Assembly: GCA_027489295.1 (NCBI GenBank)
Contig: JAIYAA010000394.1
Span: 1 to 5,591, forward strand
Source of the DNA: Sphingomonadales bacterium
GTDB taxonomy: Bacteria; Pseudomonadota; Alphaproteobacteria; Sphingomonadales; Sphingomonadaceae
DNA length: 5,591 nt
Direction of reading: 5' to 3'
Shown: positions 1-5,115 of the stretch, piece after piece
Layout of the letters: the number at the start of each line of letters is the position of its first letter
How positions within the stretch are numbered: the stretch's first letter is position 1
Notes under the pieces: model-generated
Database searches by the model: none
Seen by the model: the letters and a program-made list of their open reading frames with translations, nothing else
What the model was told of the DNA's origin: nothing
Position numbers and translations under genes: made by a program

Positions 1-297
1 CGCAAGATGCACTTCCTGCTGCATGCCCGCGCGGTCGCGGTGTTCCCTGGCGGCTTCGGCACGTTCGACGAGAGCTTCGAGCTGCTGACGCTGATCCAGA
101 CCGGCAAGGTCGATCCGATCCCGGTACTGTTCTACGGCAAGGAATTCTGGAACCGCGTCGTCAATTTCGAGGCGCTGTGCGACGAGGGCGTGATCTCGCC
201 GCGCGACCTGAACCTGTTCCGCTTCTGCGAAACGGCAGAAGAGGGCTGGGAAATCGTCCAGGACTTCTGGCGGAACAAGGAAACCGCGCAGGGCTGA
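1..297 (+). CDS. LOG/TIGR00730-family protein, C-terminal part (5' end outside window)
   Basis: The reading frame is open from the first base (Arg-Lys-Met-His...) and ends with TGA at 295-297, giving the last 98 residues. The family hallmark PGGxGTxxE is present as PGGFGTFDE, preceded by the usual RKMHFLLHARA stretch. It is followed by the typical LTLIQTGK and PIPVLFYGKEFW segments. This family has a Rossmann-like fold. Characterised members (LOG) cleave cytokinin riboside 5'-monophosphates, or more generally nucleoside monophosphates, to the base plus ribose 5-phosphate in the cytoplasm. Older databases call them 'lysine decarboxylase-like', which is a misnomer. The motif residues that bind phosphate and catalyse are intact, so the protein is probably active, but the true substrate cannot be read from this fragment. 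The N-terminal half lies upstream of the window. The next gene starts about 50 bp downstream on the same strand, with a possible promoter of its own. Family assignment is confident; cytokinin specificity is not claimed. Confidence 0.9.
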   Translation, partial: RKMHFLLHARAVAVFPGGFGTFDESFELLTLIQTGKVDPIPVLFYGKEFWNRVVNFEALCDEGVISPRDLNLFRFCETAEEGWEIVQDFWRNKETAQG

Positions 298-333
298 TCG
301 CCGTCGGGAGGCTCGCGCTGGGGCGGCGTTGCG

Positions 334-346
334 CTATAGCGCGGGC
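334..346 (+). promoter_or_regulatory. Possible -10 box for a leaderless transcript of the DUF815 gene
   Basis: CTATAGC at 334-340 resembles a -10 element (TATAGC versus TATAAT). Only six bases (341-346) separate it from ATG 347. Initiation at the usual 6-7 bases downstream would fall on or next to the A of the start codon, giving an mRNA without a 5' leader. This agrees with the absence of a Shine-Dalgarno sequence. Leaderless genes are common in alphaproteobacteria. No good -35 box is visible at the expected distance, so the call is tentative. Confidence 0.4.
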
Positions 347-1156
347 ATGACCGATCCGCTGCTCCGCATCGCCGAGGCGCTCGAACGCCTGGCACCGCCT
401 CCTGCTCCGCCCGCCGACCTGCAGGTGCACCCGGCCTATGTGTGGCGCGGTCGCCACCTCGCACCCGCGCGCGCCTTCGCCCCGATGCCGCTGGCGCTGC
501 TGCAGGGCGTGGAGAAGCAGCGGACCGCGCTGCTCGCCAATCTCGAGCGGCTCTCCGCCGGCCATGCCGCGCAGGACGTGCTGCTATGGGGGGCGCGCGG
601 CACCGGCAAGTCGGCGCTGGTCAAGGGCGCGGTGGCCGAGGTGCAGGCGCAGGGCGGCCGGCTCGCGCTGGTCGAGGCGGCGACGACCCACCTCGAGACG
701 CTGCCCGATCTGTTCGCGCTGCTGGCGACCACTGACCGTCCCTTCGCGATCTTCATCGACGATCTCGGGTTCGACGCCGCGGCCGATGCGCGGGCGCTGC
801 GCTCGCTGCTCGAAGGCGGGGCCGAGGCGCGGCCGGCGACCTGCCGCCTGCTCGTCACCTCGAACCGCCGCCACCTGCTGCCGCGCGATATCGAGGCACA
901 GTCGAGCGCGATCAATCCGCGCGATTCGATCGACGACGATCTGGCGCTGGCGGACCGGTTCGGCCTGTCGCTGGGCTTCCATGTGGTCGACCAGGACACT
1001 TATGTCGCAATCGTCCGCGGCTATGCGCAGGCCCATGGTCTGGCATTCCAGCCCGAGGACGCGATCCAATGGGCGACGCGGCGCGGCAGCCGCTCGGGCC
1101 GCGTCGCCTGGCAATATGTCGTCGAGCTTGCCGGACGACACGGTAAACGGTTGTAA
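347..1156 (+). CDS. DUF815-type AAA+/P-loop ATPase
   Basis: A protein of 269 residues with a Walker A motif GARGTGKS at residues 82-89 and a Walker B-like FIDDL at 136-140. It has the characteristic TSNRRHLLPR (171-180) and a DRFGLSLGF segment (203-211), all typical of the DUF815 ATPase family common in proteobacteria. An N-terminal helical region (1-75) precedes the ATPase core, and a short helical lid with conserved basic residues closes the protein. The length fits the family (roughly 260-300 residues). The role is not well established; a chaperone- or remodelling-type use of ATP in the cytoplasm is only inference from the AAA+ fold. I chose ATG 347. A frame-extending TTG at 329 exists, but it overlaps a TATAGC box that looks like a -10 element, and neither start has a Shine-Dalgarno sequence. 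The gene follows the LOG-family gene by 49 bp and ends with TAA, just before a GC hairpin. Confidence 0.88.
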   Translation: MTDPLLRIAEALERLAPPPAPPADLQVHPAYVWRGRHLAPARAFAPMPLALLQGVEKQRTALLANLERLSAGHAAQDVLLWGARGTGKSALVKGAVAEVQAQGGRLALVEAATTHLETLPDLFALLATTDRPFAIFIDDLGFDAAADARALRSLLEGGAEARPATCRLLVTSNRRHLLPRDIEAQSSAINPRDSIDDDLALADRFGLSLGFHVVDQDTYVAIVRGYAQAHGLAFQPEDAIQWATRRGSRSGRVAWQYVVELAGRHGKRL

Positions 1157-1160
1157 TCCG

Positions 1161-1176
1161 CCGGCTTCACAGCCGG
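1161..1176 (+). terminator. GC hairpin just after the DUF815 stop codon, possible terminator
   Basis: CCGGCT (1161-1166) pairs perfectly with AGCCGG (1171-1176) around a TCAC tetraloop, starting five bases after the TAA stop. It is followed by TTGCAC rather than a proper T run, so it is a weak candidate for intrinsic termination. It may instead only protect the 3' end of the transcript. Confidence 0.35.
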
Positions 1177-1207
1177 TTGCACATGCCCTCGCCTGTCGCC
1201 CCAGACT

Positions 1208-1235
1208 TAATGTCTCGAAATGAGACATTATTTTG
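1208..1235 (+). terminator. Perfect inverted repeat with T run: terminator of the DUF815 gene or an operator
   Basis: TAATGTCTC (1208-1216) and GAGACATTA (1222-1230) are exact reverse complements around the five-base loop GAAAT, followed by TTTTG (1231-1235). Stem plus T run fits an intrinsic terminator 52 bases after the DUF815 stop. However, the stem is AT-rich and so not very stable for this GC-rich genome. The symmetric TGTCTC-N5-GAGACA core also looks like a dimeric regulator site. It lies about 240 bases upstream of the PEP-CTERM gene. The sequence does not decide between the two readings. Confidence 0.45.
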
Positions 1236-1458
1236 TTACGGCGATGAATGGGTGTGCACCGCAACACCCCGATGGTCGGATCGATCGTCCTAAACAGCCT
1301 GCAGTCAGGCTGGGCGACGTCACCACGCACTGTGCCGCAAAATACGAATATGCGCATTTATGCATTATCAGCATGATGTTGCGAAGTATTAAACCGGGGT
1401 TCATCTTTCTCCAGTGCGAAAAACTGTCGAGTCGCGCCAAAACAAAAGCGTCTTGAGT

Positions 1459-1466
1459 GGAGAGGG
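1459..1466 (+). promoter_or_regulatory. Ribosome binding site that sets the PEP-CTERM start
   Basis: GGAGAGGG at 1459-1466 is the strongest purine-rich Shine-Dalgarno-like run near this gene. It sits five to six bases before ATG 1472. It overlaps the alternative GTG at 1457, which argues against that longer start. Confidence 0.65.
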
Positions 1467-1471
1467 TGCAC

Positions 1472-2089
1472 ATGCGTATTCCAGCACGGCTGGCCGCCGC
1501 AGCGGCTTTACTGGGTGTTGCGGCCCCGGCACAGGCAGCCACGATTATCGGGCAATTGAGTTTCACCGGCTTTGTCAGGCCGGTGGGATCGACGGGCATG
1601 GCGAGCGCCACGGGCCTCGACTTCTACGGCTTTGGCTCGCCGCCAAGTGGCGATCTGGGTACGCCGGGAACGATCACCAGCGTTCTGGGAGGATCCGGAC
1701 TGTTCGCTGGCGCGGTCTGCGTGGGACTTTGCGGGACCATCAAGGACCTCCCCACCTTCTCGACTGCGTCGATCACGTCGTTCTTCAATATCCAGTCGAC
1801 CGTCTATTTCGATCTCGGCACGATCAAGTCGGTCACGCGCTCGCCCGATGGCCTCGGTGGCGGACTGAAGGTAATCGCTTCGGGCGTCTTCCGCATCACC
1901 GGCTTCGATCCGACGCCGGGCGTCCTGACGCTGACCACGCAGGGCAGCGGCCTTACCAGCTTCTCGGCAACGGCGGTCAACGCCGTGCCGGAACCGGCGA
2001 GCTGGGCGATGATGATCGCCGGCTTCGGCCTGGCCGGCAGCATGCTGCGCGCGTCGCGGCGGGCGCGGGTTCGCTATACCACGAACTGA
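1472..2089 (+). CDS. Exported PEP-CTERM (PEPxxWA) sorting-domain protein
   Basis: A protein of 205 residues. Residues 1-22 form a classical signal peptide: MRIPAR, then an Ala/Leu-rich core, then APAQA with probable cleavage between Ala22 and Ala23. Residues 173-179 read PEPASWA, followed by a hydrophobic segment (MMIAGFGLAGSML) and a basic tail (RASRRARVR). This is the PEPxxWA version of the PEP-CTERM signal, which exosortase-type transpeptidases recognise in the envelope. The mature middle region is rich in Gly, Ser and Thr with predicted beta character. Its GFDPTPGVLTLTTQGSG stretch (144-160) recalls other PEP-CTERM surface proteins. Two cysteines (C83, C87) lie close together. I know no specific function; a role in matrix or surface polymer is inference from the family. 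ATG 1472 is preferred over GTG 1457 because of its Shine-Dalgarno sequence and because the signal peptide then starts at once. No exosortase gene lies in the window. The gene stands alone, convergent with uup. Confidence 0.9.
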   Translation: MRIPARLAAAAALLGVAAPAQAATIIGQLSFTGFVRPVGSTGMASATGLDFYGFGSPPSGDLGTPGTITSVLGGSGLFAGAVCVGLCGTIKDLPTFSTASITSFFNIQSTVYFDLGTIKSVTRSPDGLGGGLKVIASGVFRITGFDPTPGVLTLTTQGSGLTSFSATAVNAVPEPASWAMMIAGFGLAGSMLRASRRARVRYTTN

Positions 2090-2101
2090 TCGGCAGCGCC
2101 G

Positions 2102-2145
2102 CAGCAGAACGTCCCGCCGCACCGTATTGGCGGGACGTTCTGCTG
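2102..2145. terminator. Bidirectional terminator-like hairpin between convergent genes
   Basis: The 17-base arms (2102-2118, starting CAGCAGAACG, and 2129-2145, ending GTTCTGCTG) are perfect reverse complements around a ten-base loop (GCACCGTATT). The hairpin lies 12 bases after the PEP-CTERM stop and 13 bases from the uup stop. It can therefore serve transcripts from both sides. Neither side has a clear T run, as is often seen in GC-rich alphaproteobacteria, so termination strength is uncertain even though the stem is very stable. Confidence 0.8.
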
Positions 2146-2158
2146 TTGCGGCCGTCGC

Positions 2159-3943
2159 TTAGGCGAGCCCTTCCACCATCTCCGCCAGCTCCAGCCAGCG
2201 CATCTCGGCAGCGTCCTTCTCGTCGCGCAGCTTGGCGATGCCGTCGCTCAGCTTGGCGAACCTGGCCGGATCGCGCGTGTAGAGCTGCGGGTCGGCCAGC
2301 GCCGCCTCGTCGCGGGCGATCGTCTGGTCGATCTCCTCGATCCGCTTGGGCAGCAGCTCGTAATCGCGCTGGTCCTTGTAGCTGAGCTTGGTGCGCGGCT
2401 TGGGCGCCTCCGCCGCCGGTGCCGGCGCTGCCGGCTTGCTCGCCTTCTTCGTCTCGTTCCGTGGGCGGCGCTTGGCCTCCCAATCGGCATAGCCGCCGAC
2501 CACCACGTCCACCGTGCCGCTGCCGTCCAGCCCCAGCGTCACCGTGACGGTGCGATCGAGGAAGTCACGGTCGTGGCTGACGATCACCACCGTGCCGGCA
2601 TAGTCGGAGATCACCTCCTGCAGCAGGTCGAGCGTCTCGAGGTCGAGATCGTTGGTCGGTTCGTCCAGCACCAGCAGGTTGGACGGCCGGGCGAATTCGC
2701 GTGCGAGCAGCAGACGCGAGCGCTCGCCGCCCGAAAGCGTACCGATCCGTGCCTCGGCGATGCTGGGATCGAACAGGAATTCCTTGAGATAGCCATGGAC
2801 GTGCTTGCGCGCGCCCTGCACGTCGATCCAGTCACCGCCATCCGCCAGCACGTCGCGCACGCGCTTGTCCGGCGCCATCAGGCTGCGCTGCTGGTCGATG
2901 ATGATCGCATCCAGCGTCTGCGAGAGCTTGACCGTGCCTTCGTCGGGCTGGAGCTCGCCGGTGAGCATCTTGAGCAGCGTCGACTTGCCCGCGCCGTTCG
3001 AACCGACGATGCCGATCCGGTCGCCCTTGGTGACGCGGAAGGTCAGGTCCTTGATGATCGTCCGCTCGCCGAAGCGCTTGGTGACGTGCTTGGCGTCGAT
3101 CACCACCTTGGTCTGGTTGCCGTCCGAGGCGGTGGCGAGCGCAGCGGTGCCCTGCGGGCCGACCATGCCCGCGCGCTCCGCCCGCATCTCCTTCAGCTTG
3201 GCGAGGCGCCCCTGGTTGCGGCGCCGGCGGCCGGTGACGCCGCGCTGCAGCCAATGCTCCTCGATCTTGAGCTTGGCATCGAGCCGCTGGGCGTTGCGTT
3301 CCTCCTCGGCATAGACCTGCTCGGTCCATGCCTCGAACCCGCCAAAGCCGATCTCCGCGCGCTTGATCGCGCCGCGATCGAGCCACAGCGTCTGGCGGGT
3401 GAGGCGGGTGAGGAAGGTACGGTCGTGGCTGATGACGACGAACGCGCCCTTGTAGCGCGTCAGCCAGTCTTCCAGCCATTCGATCGCGCCGAGGTCGAGA
3501 TGGTTGGTCGGTTCGTCGAGCAGCAGCACGTCGGGATCCTGCGCCAGCGCGCGGGCGATAGCGGCGCGGCGGCGCTCACCGCCGCTTGCGGTCGCCGCCT
3601 CGCGGCTGAGATCGATGCCGAGCTGGTCGGCGATCGCCTCCGCCTCGTGCTGGGCGGGCGCGTCGTCGCCGGAAAGGACATAGTCCATCAGCGTGGTGCA
3701 GCCGAGCATCCGCGGTTCCTGCTCCAGCAGGATCACGCGCGTGCCCGGCACGATGGTGCGGCGGCCCTCGTCGCTCTCGATCGCGCCCGCGATCAGCTTG
3801 AGGAGCGTCGTCTTCCCCGCACCGTTGCGGCCGATCAGCGCGAGCCGATCGCGCTCGCCGACATGCAGGTCGAGATTGCGGAAAAGCCAGCCGGATCCCT
3901 GAACGAGACCCAGCCCTTCATAGGAAAGCACCGGAGCAGCCAT
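2159..3943 (-). CDS. uup: ABC-F family ATPase Uup
   Basis: A soluble protein of 594 residues with two ABC ATPase domains in one chain and no membrane segment, which defines the ABC-F class. Domain 1: Walker A GRNGAGKT (38-45), signature ASGGE (119-123), Walker B LLLDEPTNHLD (140-150) with catalytic Glu144, H-loop His173. Inter-domain linker at about 205-265, with the basic stretch GVTGRRRRNQGR (235-246), typical of the Uup group. Domain 2: Walker A GSNGAGKS (314-321), signature LSGGE (403-407), Walker B LLVLDEPTNDLD (423-434) with Glu428, His457. A Lys/Ala/Pro-rich hinge (about 491-518) leads to a C-terminal charged coiled coil (519-590), the Uup-type CTD that binds nucleic acid. Family members act on ribosomes; E. 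coli Uup also affects transposon excision and branched DNA. ATG 3943 has AGGTG seven bases upstream. The open frame extends 34 codons further, to 4045, but that extension has low-complexity composition and is not family-like. The gene appears monocistronic here. Confidence 0.93.
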   Translation of the reverse strand: MAAPVLSYEGLGLVQGSGWLFRNLDLHVGERDRLALIGRNGAGKTTLLKLIAGAIESDEGRRTIVPGTRVILLEQEPRMLGCTTLMDYVLSGDDAPAQHEAEAIADQLGIDLSREAATASGGERRRAAIARALAQDPDVLLLDEPTNHLDLGAIEWLEDWLTRYKGAFVVISHDRTFLTRLTRQTLWLDRGAIKRAEIGFGGFEAWTEQVYAEEERNAQRLDAKLKIEEHWLQRGVTGRRRRNQGRLAKLKEMRAERAGMVGPQGTAALATASDGNQTKVVIDAKHVTKRFGERTIIKDLTFRVTKGDRIGIVGSNGAGKSTLLKMLTGELQPDEGTVKLSQTLDAIIIDQQRSLMAPDKRVRDVLADGGDWIDVQGARKHVHGYLKEFLFDPSIAEARIGTLSGGERSRLLLAREFARPSNLLVLDEPTNDLDLETLDLLQEVISDYAGTVVIVSHDRDFLDRTVTVTLGLDGSGTVDVVVGGYADWEAKRRPRNETKKASKPAAPAPAAEAPKPRTKLSYKDQRDYELLPKRIEEIDQTIARDEAALADPQLYTRDPARFAKLSDGIAKLRDEKDAAEMRWLELAEMVEGLA

Positions 3944-4061
3944 GGTGCAGCACCTAGGGGCGCACGGGCGGGCCCGCAAGCCGCCAGGTACCGCGCGCAG
4001 GCGATGCACCAATGCCACAATTGCCGACCCGCTGCCGGCCGCCATGTTCAGGGGCTATTCA
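3944..4061. promoter_or_regulatory. Divergent intergenic region between uup and the PepSY gene
   Basis: These 118 bases must hold the promoters for uup (leftward) and for the PepSY/two-component cluster (rightward), unless the latter starts even closer to its gene. On the minus strand an AGGTG ribosome binding site precedes uup. On the plus strand AGGGG (4050-4054) precedes ATG 4062. No convincing -35/-10 pair was found on either strand. A CTATTC box (4055-4060) and a CTATGC box (4073-4078) are the best -10-like words for the rightward genes. Confidence 0.45.
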
Positions 4062-4406
4062 ATGCCCGGACCCTATGCCATGCCCATGCGAATGCTGGTC
4101 AACCTCGTTCTGGTCGCGTGTCTTGCGGGCCTCGCGCCCACGAGCCCGGCCGTGGCGCGCCCGTTCGGCTCGTCCCAGGATGACGGCCAGCGTGCGGCGC
4201 GCGAACGGCGACTTCGTGGCCAGAATCTGCCGGTGCGCGAGATCGAGCGGCGCGTGATCCCCCGCATGCCGGGCGCGCAATATCTCGGATTCGACTATGA
4301 TCCCGAGCACGACGTTTACACCCTCAAATTCCTGCGCAATGGATCGGTCATCTGGATCGAGGTCGATGGCCATAGCGGCCAGATCCTGCGCCGCATGGGC
4401 AATTGA
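4062..4406 (+). CDS. Small exported PepSY-domain protein, likely modulator of the adjacent two-component system
   Basis: A protein of 114 residues from ATG 4062. Its N-terminus has a short leader, a positive charge (MR) and a hydrophobic core (MLVNLVLVACLAGLA). A probable signal peptidase site lies after TSPAVA (27-32), so the mature protein is periplasmic. Residues about 58-112 match the PepSY fold: a helix with VREIERRVIPRMPGA, then strands YLGFDYDPEHDVYTLKFL and SVIWIEVDGHSGQILRRMG, including the typical VDxxSGxIL ending. PepSY domains are known to inhibit or modulate partner enzymes and sensors. The gene lies 30 bp before the response regulator, so co-transcription is likely and a role in tuning the sensor kinase follows from context. 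This resembles FeuN beside FeuPQ in Sinorhizobium meliloti. The start is uncertain: in-frame ATGs also occur at 4044, 4080, 4086 and 4092. I chose 4062 for AGGGG seven bases upstream; 4086 would give a shorter signal peptide. Cys20 in LVAC weakly resembles a lipobox. Confidence 0.8.
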   Translation: MPGPYAMPMRMLVNLVLVACLAGLAPTSPAVARPFGSSQDDGQRAARERRLRGQNLPVREIERRVIPRMPGAQYLGFDYDPEHDVYTLKFLRNGSVIWIEVDGHSGQILRRMGN

Positions 4407-4436
4407 GCAGTCACCAGGAAAAGGACGGAACAGCGA

Positions 4437-5105
4437 ATGCGACTTCTGATCGTCGAGGACGAACCCAATCTCGGCATCCAGCTGCGCACGGCGCTGGAAG
4501 GCGCCGGCTATGCCGTCGACCTTGCGACCGATGGCGAGGAGGGACATTTCCTCGGCTCGACCGAGCAATATGACGCGATCCTCCTCGACCTGGGCCTGCC
4601 GGAGATCGATGGACTGACCGTGCTCGATCGCTGGCGCAAGGAAGGCAAGACCACGCCGGTGCTCGTGCTCACCGCGCGCGACAGCTGGTCGGACAAGGTG
4701 GCGGGCCTCGATGCCGGCGCCGACGACTATGTCGCCAAACCCTTCCAGACCGAGGAGCTGATCGCCCGCCTCCGCGCGCTGATCCGCCGCGCCTCGGGCA
4801 ACGCCTCGGCCGAGCTGACCGCCGGCGACATCCGGCTCGACACCCGCTCGGGCAAGGTCACCAAGGCCGGCGAGCCGGTGAAGCTGACCGCGCAGGAATA
4901 CAAGCTGCTCAGCTACCTGCTCCATCACAAGGGCAAGGTGGTGAGCCGCACCGAGCTGATCGAGCATATCTACGACCAGGATTTCGATCGCGATTCGAAC
5001 ACGATCGAAGTGTTCGTCACGCGCATCCGCAAGAAGCTGGGCGCCGATGTGATCACCACCATCCGCGGCCTGGGCTACAGCCTGGACGAAGCCAACCTCG
5101 GCTGA
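4437..5105 (+). CDS. OmpR/PhoP-family response regulator (FeuP-like)
   Basis: A DNA-binding response regulator of 222 residues. The receiver domain (1-118) has the acidic pocket Glu7/Asp8, phospho-acceptor Asp51 in LLDLGLPEIDG, Thr79 and Lys101 in YVAKPF, so it should be phosphorylated normally. The winged-helix output domain (about 127-216) shows the OmpR pattern KLTAQEYKLLSYLLHH, SRTELIEHIYD, NTIEVFVTRIRKKL and TTIRGLGY. The stretches DGEEGHFLG, ARDSWSDKVAGLDAGADDYVAKPF and YDQDFDRDSNTIEVFV are those I associate with the alphaproteobacterial FeuP/PhoP subgroup; identity with FeuP is by memory only. ATG 4437 has a modest ribosome site (AGGACGGA, 4422-4429). It is followed after 10 bp by its cognate kinase and preceded by the PepSY gene. 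Targets cannot be read from this window; envelope or metal/osmotic stress genes are typical for the group. Confidence 0.94.
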   Translation: MRLLIVEDEPNLGIQLRTALEGAGYAVDLATDGEEGHFLGSTEQYDAILLDLGLPEIDGLTVLDRWRKEGKTTPVLVLTARDSWSDKVAGLDAGADDYVAKPFQTEELIARLRALIRRASGNASAELTAGDIRLDTRSGKVTKAGEPVKLTAQEYKLLSYLLHHKGKVVSRTELIEHIYDQDFDRDSNTIEVFVTRIRKKLGADVITTIRGLGYSLDEANLG

Positions 5106-5115
5106 TTGCAGGTCC

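Larger units (their letters stand above)
1157..1471. other. Intergenic region between the DUF815 and PEP-CTERM genes, AT-richer than its surroundings
   Basis: This 315-base stretch holds no gene I can support. From left to right it contains a GC hairpin right after the stop codon, a perfect inverted repeat with a following T run, and a block rich in GCAT words. That block (about 1348-1375) includes the palindromes ATGCGCAT (1350-1357) and ATGCAT (1360-1365). A weak promoter-like pair follows: TTATCA at 1365-1370 and TATTAA at 1387-1392, 16 bases apart, which would start transcription near 1399. I checked the plus strand for a sigma-54 -24/-12 pattern (GG-N10-GC), because some PEP-CTERM genes elsewhere use RpoN, and found none. 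The open frame from ATG 1220 lacks a ribosome binding site and recognisable protein features. Confidence 0.6.

Noticed and set aside
584..1357. Minus-strand open frame (257 codons) over the DUF815 gene
   Set aside because: It is a shadow of the DUF815 gene, whose P-loop motifs are on the plus strand.
1220..1456. Open frame of 78 codons in the intergenic gap
   Set aside because: Its ATG lies within the inverted repeat loop and arm. There is no Shine-Dalgarno sequence, no signal peptide or domain, and codon use is unlike the neighbours.
1157..1471. Sigma-54 promoter for the PEP-CTERM gene
   Set aside because: I looked at each GG on the plus strand for GC ten bases later, and none fits the -24/-12 pattern.
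3943..4045. 34-codon N-terminal extension of Uup
   Set aside because: ATG 3943 has a good ribosome site and starts at the family-typical N-terminus. The extension has no family similarity that I recognise and would occupy most of the divergent promoter region.
2573..4183. Long plus-strand open frame (536 codons) antisense to uup
   Set aside because: It mirrors the codons of uup, is rich in His, Ala, Arg and Leu from antisense GC bias, lacks a ribosome site and resembles no protein family. The sense gene has every ABC-F motif.
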